Part shown: positions 43,242 to 54,085 of the stretch, piece by piece
How positions within the stretch are numbered: the first letter of the stretch is position 1
How the letters are laid out: each line of letters starts with the position of its first letter
Source of the DNA: Microplitis mediator
Taxonomy: Eukaryota; Arthropoda; Insecta; Hymenoptera; Braconidae
Direction of reading: 5' to 3'
Assembly (NCBI RefSeq): GCF_029852145.1
Contig: NC_079969.1
Coordinates: 7,068,001 to 7,132,000, forward strand
Length of the DNA: 64,000 nt
Notes under the pieces: generated by a model
Seen by the model: only the letters and a program-made list of their open reading frames with translations
The model's database searches: none
What the model was told of the DNA's origin: nothing
Translations under genes and position numbers: made by a program

Positions 43242-46200
43242 TTATTTGAACAATTTGAATTTTTTTAAAAATTTAGCAACGTCATCTTTTGGATATGGCT
43301 TACAAACTAAACAAGTTGGAATATTTTCTGGTTGTTCAATCCATAATTTATGGTCGATTTTAGATTCTTCTAATTTTAAATGCAAGTCATTTAATTTTTT
43401 TTCATCTGGCGCCTTTAAGAAAAAAAAATTTTTATTAATTTTTATTAAAACTGTGGAACGAATTTATACATATGGAAACACGAGGCAAATTAATTAAACA
43501 TTTTCCAGAAGAAAATTATATATGGTCTATTATAATTTTTTTTTCTTTAGTTACCGTGGAAATATTGTCAAAGATGATGAAAAAAAAATTCTGGTAAAGT
43601 TTGGGCTCTTAATATTAATATTAAGAGGTGGCGTTTCGTGATTTTTGATTTCCCATTTAAATAACATGGAAAAAAAAATTTTTAAGTTTGGAATTTTATA
43701 TCTCAGCAATGGCTTATTGCACAGATAAGGTCGAGACATATAATTGTAGGGAATTTAACGCTCTACAAAAAAAGTCTCTTATTATTTTTTGATAAATCCA
43801 TCTGCTCAAAAGTGATTGGAGCTCGAAGTCAAGTTAGAGTAAATTTCGAGATCTTTTTACTTTTCTGGCGAAACTATCGGACTTATCATAAAATGTCATA
43901 TAATCTTTTTTGTAGACAATTTTATTTCCTACAAATTATCTCTGATAAATTTTTTTGAAATTTTGTTTTTTTTTTTGGTATTTTCATTTTAATGCCAAGC
44001 TCCTAAAAAAATAGCTGATCGATTTTAAAAGCTTGGCATTAAAATGGTAATAACTAAAAAAAAAACGAAATTTCAAAAAAATTTATCAGAGATAATTTGT
44101 AGGAAATAAAATTGTCTACAAAAAAGATTATATGATATTTTATGATAAGTCCGATAGTTTCGCCAGAAAAATAAAAAGATCTCGAAATTTACTCTAACTT
44201 GACTTCGAGCTGCAATAACTTTTGAACAGATGGATTTATCAAAAAATAATAAGAGCCTTTTTTCATAGAGGGTTAAATTTCCTATAAAAATGTATGCTGG
44301 GCTTATTCGTACAATGAGCCATTGCTGAGGTAAAAATTTCCAAACTAAAAAAATTTTTTTTTCTATGTTATTTAAATGGGAAATCGAATTTTTCGATGCG
44401 TTAAGCCTCTAATTGACTTAGAATTTTTTTTTAAGCGGAAATATTTTTTTTCTTCTGTAAATTGTTAGTTTTCCAGGTAGGACAGAAAAAAAAAATATCA
44501 CCTAAATATGGAACACCCTAATGATCATACGTGGTCATAAACAATCATATATTATCATAAATGAATCATATATGATCAAACATAAATTATATACGTTCAT
44601 GTATATAAAAATATGTAAATCTATATCGCCATGAATATATATGATCATTTATTATACTTTTCAAGATTTAAAGAGATAATTTTCTTTATTTGTTTAAAAA
44701 TTAAAAAAAAATTTTTTCTCTGAAATAATGTCTTATTTTGCCCAGATTTTTTTAAAGAAACTTGAGTTCGTGTTTTAATTTTTTTTATTTTAATAAATTG
44801 ATAATTAAATTATGATAAAAAAATAAGTGGCTTACTTCAAGAACAATTTTATGCATGTTATCCAAATCAGATAAATATTTCTGAGTATGTTGATCGTTGT
44901 AAAACAAATGGGTTACAGCAGTACACGCATGACATGCTTGTGCAATTACTGCACCAACTGGCCAGCCCATTGTTTTTAATAAATCACCTCTTACTATAAC
45001 ATATTGAACTATTACCGGTATTTCTGTAATTAAATACACTATATTTATATATCATTATAAATTATAACGGTGATTAATCATTTTAGTGTGTGTTCAATTT
45101 ATCAATAAATACCCAACCAATTTTTGTTATTAGTTTATAAAATATAATAAATGCATTTATTATATTTCCTGATACATTAATCAGAAGTCGAATGAACATA
45201 GATAAGCAATAACATGACAAATCAAAGAAAAATCCGATTTTTTAAAATAAAAGTTTAAATCATGAAATAAAAAAATTATTGACACAAATAAATTATCAGA
45301 GATAAAATTTTTTGCTGAACCGAGTCGTCTTATGACAAATTTTTAAATAGATCGGCTATTTTGGATTTCGTAATAGAAATTCTATATTCCAATAAATTAT
45401 TTATACAAAACGGACCCAGAAATAAAATTTTTAATTTAGTTAATGACTACTCAAAATCAGTAAATTTTTTTGGCGAGTCTCTAAATGCATTCATGAAGTC
45501 AATTTGGGTGGAAATGGAACATAAATTGAAAACTGAGTCCAATAATCAAACTATATGACTGTTCAACGTTATATCTCGTATTTTTTCTTTGTTTTGTATT
45601 TTTTTATTCGCGGAAAGCGTTAAACCCTGATTGAAAAAACGGTTGACAACGACGAGCAACCTGCAGTGACTACGTGACTGCCTAAATATCACTATTGAAT
45701 TTATAAAATACGCAGAAAAAAGGATTTCTTGCCGCAAAAAATTTCAATTTGCACCAAGAAATTTTATGCAGTATGAATTAAATAAAAAAATTGTCTTGGA
45801 GCGAGAAAAGATTTTTTTGTTCAAGAAATAATTTCTTGCGACAAGTAATTTTTTCTAGTTCTAAATAAATTTTTGTTTTCAATTCACAATGCAAAAAACT
45901 TCTTGGGGTAAGTCAAAATTTTCTTTAGGCGAGTAAAGATTTTTTGTGTCAATGAATCCTTTTTTTTTCTATGCACACTTTTTTGGCTTTGAGAAGCTTC
46001 CTAAAACCAAAAGGGAGTAGAAAAATCTGTCATTTTGGAATAAGTAACGCGATATAAATAATATAGCTATATATTCATTGACATTCAGTCATATTTAGTG
46101 ACAGAATAATTAAAGTATTAATTTATTTAAAAAAAATAAATACGATCGTTTTTTTTCCCGCGTAATTTAAATGTAATTCGAATGATATAGATAGATCTAT

Positions 46201-47086
46201 TTATCTCAATACTTGGCAATTAAAAAGAGTTTAAACTATGAAAAGGCACAAATTCAAGTCAAGACCTATCTAATGATACCAATTTCAATAACATTAACTA
46301 ATTCTATCATATATATGGCGGGAACAAAATTTTCCTTATTCTCTTAATAACCCAAGCGGCACAAAAAAAAATTGTTGAGTTTTTGTTGAATTTATGTTAA
46401 CAATTGATTAACTTAAATTCATGATAACATATTGTCGTTTTAAATTTAACATACAGTCAACAATTTTTTTTTATGCCGCTTGGGAATATAAATTAGAAAT
46501 GATTTGATGAGTATAAATGTAGCAGACATACGACAATTTTTAAATTACATATAAAAAAATTAAATAATTAAAATAATAGAATTTTAAAAAATGCATGTAC
46601 TGAATTTTGAATTGTCTAAACATGAATTTTTTTATTTTTATTTTATAAACATTTTATTTTATTATCTCAAAAGTTTTAAAAATTTTCAGATTCCCGCTAA
46701 TTTTACCATCATAATGATTCAACACCATTCAAAACGAATCAATTTTAAAACCATATAGATATGCATTTATTAATGAGTAAATCATTTTGTTTAATCAGGC
46801 GATAAATAAATTAATAAATCTTCAAACTCAATTTTTCAAAATGCTGTCTATGTTAATCGACACCTTAATACGTATCTACTTCCTTCTATATTTTTCCCGC
46901 CGCTTGCAATTTTAAAATTCAAAATTTAAATTTACCGCGCTAACTTCCGCGACCTCCCACGCCCTAATTCACAAACTTCACACTCTCGACATCATTCCCT
47001 ACGTTATTTACTCAAGTAATTGACTTTCTCCATTACCGGCAAAAATAACATCGACCCGCCATCTATATTTTTTTACCGGAAGCCAT
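43242..47086 (-). CDS. PTRHD1: PTRHD1-like peptidyl-tRNA hydrolase-domain protein, 122 aa
   Basis: There are three coding exons on the minus strand: 47086-47077 (ATG GCT TCC G), 45023-44836 and 43412-43242 (stop TAA at 43244-43242). The donors are GTAAAA and GTAAGC and the acceptors are TTACAG and TTAAAG. Phases 1 and 0 join exactly to give MASEIPVIVQYVIVRGDL and so on. The body has the PTH2-fold core GAVIAQACHACTAV (residues 27-40) and the family C-terminus with IDHKLWIEQPENI and KFLKKFKLFK. These match human PTRHD1 as I remember it (about 140 residues). The biochemical role is uncertain: the family is related to bacterial/archaeal Pth2, but activity of PTRHD1 on peptidyl-tRNA is not settled. 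The first coding exon has only 10 nt. Intron 1 (about 2 kb) and intron 2 (1.4 kb) are filled with repeats. It is transcribed divergently from the NIFK-like gene. Confidence 0.88.
43633..44400. mobile_element. 770-bp foldback in PTRHD1 intron 2
   Basis: Long arms pair from TTGATTTCCCATTTAAATAA on the left to TTATTTAAATGGGAAATCGA on the right. The centre is near 44010, where TTTTAATGCCAAGCT and AAGCTTGGCATTAAAA flank a 30-nt loop. TTACTCTAACTTGACTTCGA with its inverse is one of the best preserved stretches. Confidence 0.88.
45650..46349. repeat. dispersed duplicated block, copy A (empty site)
   Basis: From CGAGCAACCTGCAGTGACTA to TCCTTATTCTCTTAATA this block matches 52028-53150 at high identity. 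It includes a CTTG-type MITE (45712-45979). At 46268 it reads GACCTATCTAATGATACC without insertion. Confidence 0.85.
46351..46484. mobile_element. 134-bp MITE with CCCAAGCGGCA ends
   Basis: CCCAAGCGGCACAAAAAAAA and TTTTTTTTATGCCGCTTGGG are inverted ends. TTGTTGA and TCAACAA extend the stem. Confidence 0.85.
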
Positions 47087-47319
47087 TTGCCGAATAGTTT
47101 GCAAGCTATACTAACTATGGAGCTATACTAACTATGGAGACTATATATATATATAATCTCCATACTTCTAACTCTAACCTCATTACAAACATTTTTCACC
47201 GAACACGTGCACGCACGAAAATAGTGTCTTATAAATATTTATAATACATAAAGTGAATAATAAAAAGTGATTTAAAGTTAATTGAAATAAATAATTATTT
47301 AAATAAATAATTAATAAAA
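47087..47319. promoter_or_regulatory. shared divergent promoter region of PTRHD1-like and NIFK-like genes
   Basis: Only 233 bp separate the two opposed start codons. The stretch holds a TATATATATATA run near 47143-47154 and the direct repeat ACTATGGAG at 47112 and 47131. I saw no clear initiator, so this is a call from position. Confidence 0.55.
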
Positions 47320-48436
47320 ATGAAGACGAATAATAAGAAAAATTTGAATATTGCAAAAGTATCAAAATCATCAGAATCTTCATTAAATAAAGCTGTTAAA
47401 AATGTTAAAGAAATTCTTAAGGTATTTATACAAAATATATCAATTTATATATATTTCATTTATTTATAAATATAACAATTAATTTATTTTTATAAATAAA
47501 TGAAAATTTTAATTTATGATCCTCAAGTTACCAGACAATTGATAATTTTTCGATTTTTTTTTTCTATAATTTAATTTAAAAAAAAAAATGCACGTGTAGG
47601 AAATTTAAAAAACTATTAGTGCAATTTTTTTAAATTTATCATTTTTAAAAAAATTACAAATTATTACATGCCGGGTAATTTCAGTATAATTTTAATTTAC
47701 TATTTAACTAATTTATATATTTATATATTTATTATATTTCTAGAATAATGATGATAACAAAGTAAAAAAACAAAAAAAATTATTAAAAACATTAAAAGAA
47801 GAAAATATTATTAAGATCGACAGTAAAGACTCACCTGCGGCCATTTTGAAAAAACCAGTTGGTAAAAAAAATTTAAAAAATAATAATAGTGATGGCGATG
47901 ATAAAAACGAACGTGGAGTTGTATATATTGGACATATACCTCATGGATTTTACGAAGAACAAATGAAGAAATTTTTCTCACAATTTGGAAAAGTAACGAA
48001 CGTGCGGGTGTCGCGTTCCAAAGTATCTGGAAAACCACGTGGCTACGGTTTTATTGAGTTTGCGCACACAGAAGTCGCTAAAATAGCAGCTGATTCAATG
48101 AACAATTATTTGATGTTCGGAAGATTGGTTAAAACTGAGTACATTCCCCCAGAGAAACAGCACAATTGGTATTTCAAAGGATTGTCGTACACCAGAAGAA
48201 GTTTTCCCAAGCTGTGGAATAGGGAATTGCACATTAAGAGGATCAATGGCAGCAGTATTGGGGATTCTAATTTGAAAAGCTTGGTCGCAGATGGCGCGAT
48301 AGTGGAGGCGGAGGGTAAGCGCGAGGATCAGGATTTGGCGGTAAAGAGGAAGTTGTGGAATTTGAGTTTGGTGGCGAGTAAGTTGAAAAAAAAGGGGGTG
48401 AAAATCGACATGAAATTGGGAGATGTAAATATTTGA
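47320..48436 (+). CDS. NIFK: NIFK-like nucleolar RRM protein, 264 aa
   Basis: There are two exons: 47320-47421 (34 codons, donor GTATTT) and 47744-48436 (acceptor TTCTAG, stop TGA at 48434-48436). A lysine- and asparagine-rich N-terminus of about 90 residues is followed by one RRM at about residues 92-168, with RNP2 VYIGHI (94-99) and RNP1 RGYGFIEF (133-140). Just after it comes the family-typical VKTEYIPPEK, then NWYFKG. The C-terminus is basic (LKKKGVKIDMKLGDVNI). The layout matches NIFK (MKI67 FHA-domain interacting nucleolar phosphoprotein; Nop15 in yeast), a factor in 60S ribosomal subunit maturation. Human NIFK is somewhat longer (about 290 residues). The start is the first ATG in frame and gives a lysine-rich first exon. 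An AATAAA overlaps the stop codon at 48436-48441. Confidence 0.93.
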
Positions 48437-48653
48437 ATAAACGTTAATGTTTTTTTGTAAATTTTGGATTTTTTTTTTTTTATTTTTTGTTAATGAAATG
48501 ATTGCAATTCAGTCCTTTACACTATTAGTTTTATTAGGTAACGTTTCATCGGCCACTCCGTGCCGACATCTTCAGACCAACTTAAATTATTACATTTTAC
48601 AATTTTTCAATAAATTTAAGGGCAGGTATACGACTCAGCCATAAGTGACCCTA

Positions 48654-48891
48654 CCCTGGCGGTTTTGAATCACCCTGGAAACACGATGGAATCACGGTGG
48701 GCTTTTTTTTATTTTATCACCGTGGAATCAGGGTGAGTACACCGTGAATTCACCCTGATTACACGGTGTACCTACCCGATTCCACGGTGTATACACGGTG
48801 ATAAAATGGCACAAACCCACCGTGTAACCACCCTGGATCCACCGTGATTCCACCGTGTTTCCACTCCCAGGGTGATTCGAAACCGCCAGGG
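48654..48891. mobile_element. 238-bp palindromic MITE with CCCTGGCGGTTT ends, TA duplication
   Basis: CCCTGGCGGTTTTGAATCAC is inverted as GTGATTCGAAACCGCCAGGG and flanked by TA. The whole body is built from CACGGTGGAATCAGGGTG words in both directions. Confidence 0.88.
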
Positions 48892-48892
48892 T

Positions 48893-50533
48893 ACCAAAAA
48901 TAAAGTTCTACCCTATTGAAGTCAGCAGCATCATACCTACCTAGAAAATTCCCGCTCCAATAAAATAGCTACCATCTCAAAATCTCTACCAATGAAAAAA
49001 TCTACCATGATTAATTATTTATTTATTTATTTAGAAAACACCAATCGGCAATATACATTTTAATATGATTACAATAATAGAGAAAATACATAAATAATTA
49101 TAAGAAAATATAGTTTCAATGGAACAAAAGAAATTGAAAGTTTCACATTTAGATTAGCATAGTAAATAAAGTTTACAAGTGAGATATATCGGATAAATGA
49201 AATATAATATTATCAGGATACTAAAATAAGCTTCTTGGCCGAGTTCATAAAGGATTCATAGGTACCTCCGTAGAAAATCAAGTCGCGGTGCAGGATGTTC
49301 AATCACTACCAGAAAAAAACACTACCAAGTTGCATTTATGAATAAACTCTACTGTTTGAAATCCCTACCATCAACTTTAGAATGTATATTTTACAGACAA
49401 TAAATTTATTTTTCTTTAATTGGGAATCATTTGAGAAGATTTAGGAATATAACATGAGTGTGAATGTAGCAGGCATCAGACAAATTTGAAATTATTAATA
49501 AATAGAGTAAATAATTAATGAACTAACATTAAAAAAAAATACGCATTTAAAGAATTTTTAAATTAATAAGTGCATTTTTTATAAATATTCTTTTAAAAAT
49601 TATTTACTCTATTTATTTAAAATTTTAAATTTGTCTGATGTCTGCTACATTGACACTCATGAATATGACTCTATTATTTATGACTAATTAATTAATGTTG
49701 GAAAATGTAATTAACACGACTTTTTCGTTAGCTAATGGTAAACTATTTGGGAGGAAAGTTATGAATTTTTTTAGTTTTAAAATCCCAAATGCTAATTCTA
49801 AATTTAAATATTTGAATCGTGTTAAAAATTTTCTATGAAATTAAAATTAAAAGCAAATTACTTGAAATTATTAACAGTTTAAAAACAGTCAGAAATATAA
49901 AATATAAGTTGATTTATTTATATACTTTATTTTTACATAACTTTAGATTTCCAAGTGATAAATGTCAGTATTAATTTTAAAGCTGATAATTATTTTAAAA
50001 ATCTAAATTTTAATTTTAAATTATTTGTTGTCATTCATCAAATTAGTTTTTTAATATGATAAACGTAATAACAAGACTTGATTTAACTCACAATTATCAA
50101 AAACTAGTTTTTAAGGTTTTTTTTTTTTTTTTTTTTAAATTAGTACTGGATTTGAAAAATTTTTAAAGTGAAACCCAACTCGACCCTGGTGAAAATTTTT
50201 CAGACTTTTCTCTGAAAATGTTTTTAGAACTTTGAAAAAAATTTTAGAACTTTAGAACTGAGTTTTTCAGAGAAAATTCCGAAAAATTTCCACAAGGGAA
50301 TATTTTGATCACTTACATAGAATATATATTTTTAAATAGTCACCAGTCACCTTAGATTTCCTTTAAAGATTATGCTTTAATTTTTTAATAATTAATAAAT
50401 TTTATTACTTTCCATGATAATTATCTTTGAAAATCAAAAATATTCTTAATAGTGTCATTACAGGTAACTATACAATTGAATTAAAATTTTTTTTTCTGTA
50501 TTATTAATAAATTCATAACTATTTTATCATAAT
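48893..50533. other. intergenic region between NIFK and Meox genes
   Basis: The tails of NIFK (+) and Meox (-) converge here. Apart from the MITE at 49454-49660, only AT-rich sequence is seen. Confidence 0.6.
49454..49660. mobile_element. 207-bp MITE with ATGAGTGTGAATGTAGCAG ends
   Basis: ATGAGTGTGAATGTAGCAGG and GCATCAGACAAATTT are inverted as AAATTTGTCTGATGTCTGCT with TACATTGACACTCAT. A partial relative begins at 46507. Confidence 0.82.
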
Positions 50534-51472
50534 TTATTGATGCAGCCGTTGAGTATTGATATTTTTTGTTCTCTTCCATTTCATTCGTCGATTTTGAAAC
50601 CATACTTTTACCTAAAATCAATTAAATATACATACAGAAAAAGTATTTCTTGTCCCAATAAATTTTTTGCACTATAAATTGAAAACAAAAATTTACTAGT
50701 GTGATAAAATATTTCTCGTAAGTACCAAGGAATTTTTTTTTAGTCTTAAGAAAATTTTTGGTTTCATTTTATAATGCAAAATATTTCTTGAGCCAAGAGA
50801 TATTTTTTTTCTGTGTATATATATGTAAATTTAGTTAGCTCATACTTTTGAATTGAAATTACGATGAGAATTTTATTTACAAAATTATAATTTAATAACA
50901 ATTAATTAATTCCACTGGACTAGTCAGCCAATTTTAAATATTATTCATATTAAAATATTACCTGCCGTTCAGTTAAATCAAGTGTAACAGCAATTTCATA
51001 TCTACGTAATCGTGATAAATAATTGCTGCGTAGAAATTCGACTTCTAATTCGTTTATTTGATGTTTATTAAAAGCCGTCCTTTCTTTACGTAATTTATTA
51101 TTATTATTAGTCGACGGTCTTTTTGTCTTTTTCTTTGAACCTGGAATATGCAAATTATTTTTATTTAATTGAAGTACAATATTTAGTTTAAAAGTATCTT
51201 TTTAGTTTAAAAGTATTTATCTTTTTTTAAAAATTCTTCATAGGCAGCTAAGAATGTAATACAAAGTATATACATAAAGATGAGTGAATTTTCAAAACAT
51301 GATACCTGTATTTAGTCCACTATAATTTTGTATTAAAATGATAATTTAATGGCTGTAAAATAACTGGTTTAACGAAAAGTTTTTCTAGTCAGTTAAAAAA
51401 TAAATAATTATCCGAAAAACGTTTTTGACCAGAATATGATAGGACTGGCAGGTCCTTTACCTCATACTAAAT

Positions 51473-51511
<39 letters not shown>

Positions 51512-51892
51512 GGTTGTTCAAATGCTCGTATCATATAAGCAATACACTTTAGCAATATAAGTGCATGAAAACAGTTTTGTAGAGTACAAATTTTTTAAAT
51601 TTTTATTTATAACAATAATCATTTATAGTAAAATTCACTTTTTATTGTTCATACTTTTTTTGTTTAAAACAAAAAAATAAAAAAAAAATTTAATTTAAAT
51701 TATTATCAAAATTTAAATGCTTAATTTTATATTTTTCTTCTAAATGATAGAAATCTGTCTTGTATTTAAATAAAGCGGTATTTCTTTTATGACATCATAC
51801 AATCATACATTAAAATCATAACATTAAATACTACTTATATATATTACGATCTCGGAAGATATATGTTTTTAAGTGCGATAAAAAACTCTCTC

Positions 51893-51942
<50 letters not shown>

Positions 51943-53162
51943 CATTATACAGAAACACTAAACAAGATTTGTCCTCGAACAAGTATTTTATAACAATAGT
52001 AATATTATTAATAATAATAATAATAATAACGAGCAACCTGCAGTCACTACGTGACTGCCCGAATATCACTACTAAATTTATAAAATACGCAGAAAAAAAG
52101 AATTTCTAGCCGTAAAAAATTTTAATTTACACCAAGAAATTTTATGCATTATCAATTAAATACAAAAATTGTCTTGGGGCGAGAAGAGATTTTTTTGGTC
52201 AAGAAATTTCCTTGCACCAAGTAATTTTTTCTAGTTCTAAATAAATTTTTGTTTTCAATTCACAATGCAAAAAATTTATTGGGGTAAGTAAAAATTTTCT
52301 TTAGGCGAGTAAAGATTTTTAGTGTCAATGAATCCTTTTTTTTTCTATGCACACTTTTTTGGCTTTGAGAAGCTTCCGAAAACCAAAAGGGAGTATAAAA
52401 ATCTGTCATTTTGGAATAAGTTACGCGATATAAATAATATAGCTATAAATTCAGTGACATTCAGTCATATTTAGTGACAGAATAATTAAAGTATTAATTT
52501 ATTTAAAGAAAATAAATACGATCGTCTTTTTTCCCGCGTAATTTAAATGTAATCAGAATGATATAGATAAATCTATTTATCTCAATACTTGGCAATTAAA
52601 AACAGTTTAAATTATGAAAAGGCACAAATTCAAGTCAAGACCTATCCCAGATAGCAAAATGACGTCTTGATGAGTTCTGAATGAGTTCCTATTTATGCTT
52701 TGGACGTCTCATCAACATCTTAAAGAAGTCTTTAAGAAGTTCTCAAGATGTCGAATGAGCCACCTAATGAACCCATTAAGACGTCTTTAAAATGAGTTCT
52801 CAAAGAGTTATTTTTTCTGACTTCACAAATAAGACTTCAGTAAGAATTTACTATGAAGTCTTGAGGAGCTCCTAATTTTGACTTCATTAAGAAGTTAAAA
52901 AAAGAATAGATTTAGACGTCACAAAACTGACGTCTTATTTATGGAGTCTTAAAGAACTCTTTATTGAGAGTTCTTAAAAATGATACCTTTAAGAAGTCTT
53001 GGACTTCTTGAGAATGCCTTCAAAAAGACATCGTAATGCAGTCATTCCGACTTTAATGCTGTCTGGGATCTAATGATACCCATTTTAATAACATTAACTA
53101 ATTCTATCATATAGATATGGCGGGAACAAAATTTTTCTTATTCTCTTAATAATAATAATAAT

Positions 53163-53249
<87 letters not shown>

Positions 53250-54085
53250 TTATCTGATTTTTTAAAAATTCTTATTGTGTAATAACAATAAAAAAAATAT
53301 ATATGTGTATATGTATATGTGGTATATATATATGTGGTATATAAGGTAATAACAAACATGTATTAATGCAAATATTTAGTAAAAGAGATGGTCAGTTATA
53401 GTCATATGGACACGTTGATGTATAAAACATAAAATGATGTGTAGTACATATATATGTATGTATATATATATATACATTGACATATGTGAATATAAATTTT
53501 ATATACTATTACGATATACGATGGGGAAAAGACAACTTACCATATTCGGCGGTTGAAGACTTGACTGTCAGGTCTTCCTTTACTGCTGGTGCAACGAGCT
53601 CGTGATCTTGTTCGGTCAAGTAATCTGCTGATTCCAAGGGAATTTCAGTACCGTTTATTGTCGAGTAATTGCAACTATTTTCTGATGATGTCGATAAGGA
53701 TGACACTCCCGTATTTTCCCATGCTTTTGATTTATTTTTTTCTGATATTCCCTGACCGCATGATGGATTTTCACCCTCGTGTCTAATTGGTGGAATTCGA
53801 ATTTTTTTTTTTAGTTTATTTATTTATATTTGAAAAATTGTGATAATAATAAAAAAAAATTTAGTTTACGTACTGAAAAAAATAATCTCCAGAATTGCAC
53901 TTGTGATTTTCAAAAAAATAATTCCAGTTTTCCAATTGTCTGGAATGTTCAGAAAAATTATCAAAATTCGTCTGATAAATTTGCTGATTCGGACTGAATG
54001 TCGGTGGAGTCGGCGGAAAACTTTCATTATAATAAATTCCACTTTCTAAATAATATCCCACGGTATCTTTAGAAAAATAATCCAT
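50534..54085 (-). CDS. btn: Meox/buttonless-type homeobox transcription factor, 236 aa
   Basis: There are four exons on the minus strand: 54085-53874, 53782-53541, 51140-50962 and 50611-50534 (stop TAA). Phases 2, 1 and 0 join in frame with consensus donors (GTACGT, GTAAGT, GTAATA) and acceptors. The N-terminal half is rich in Y, S, N and E without a known domain. Residues 154-160 are a basic KKKTKRP. The homeodomain covers about residues 168-227: RKERTAF, then RLRRYEIAVTLDL and TERQVKVWFQNRRMKWKR, with W48, N51 and R53 present. The NYLxRLRRYEIAV...LTERQ string is that of Meox (Drosophila buttonless). Hox and Mnx homeodomains differ here. An intron splits the homeodomain after TERQ, before VKVWFQ. 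After the homeodomain only nine residues remain. The product should be a nuclear DNA-binding factor; Meox genes act in mesoderm, and fly btn in dorsal median cells. A TAATATATGCG-type stretch 140-160 bp upstream of the ATG could hold the TATA box. Confidence 0.87.
50635..50815. mobile_element. CAGAAAAAGTATTTCTTG MITE in Meox intron 3
   Basis: The ends CAGAAAAAGTATTTCTTG and CAAGAGATATTTTTTTTCTG are inverted and TA flanks both sides. It is of the same group as 40234-40477. Confidence 0.7.
51474..51511. repeat. (AT)n microsatellite
   Basis: About 17 AT units. A second TA array lies at 51898-51935. Confidence 0.9.
52028..53150. repeat. dispersed duplicated block, copy B (filled site), in Meox intron 2
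   Basis: It matches 45650-46349, with the 422-bp element 52646-53067 inserted. It runs into an (AAT)n microsatellite exactly where copy A has the CCCAAGCGGCA MITE. Confidence 0.85.
52646..53067. mobile_element. 422-bp MITE with CCCAGAYAGCA ends
   Basis: CCCAGATAGCAAAATGACGT and TTAATGCTGTCTGGG are inverted ends. The inside holds GACGTCTT and AAGAAGTCTT words in both directions. Comparison with copy A shows AT on both sides, a 2-bp target duplication. Confidence 0.85.
53148..53250. repeat. (AAT)n microsatellite
   Basis: About 33 units. On the minus strand it reads as poly-leucine, which is not a gene. Confidence 0.95.

Larger units (their letters stand above)
45197..46882. mobile_element. 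AGATAAGCAATAAC-ended element (copy 2), interrupted
   Basis: AGATAAGCAATAACATGAC near 45197 and ATCGACACCTTAATACGTAT with CTACTT at the right match the ends of 33711-34073. The extra 1.3 kb is foreign sequence: the 45.65-kb duplicated block and the 46351-46484 MITE. Confidence 0.55.

Noticed and set aside
47811..48038. Minus-strand frame opposite NIFK
   Set aside because: It is antisense to the RRM-coding exon. The plus-strand frame has clear RNP motifs.
53138..53359. Minus-strand poly-leucine frame
   Set aside because: It is a translation of an (AAT)n microsatellite.
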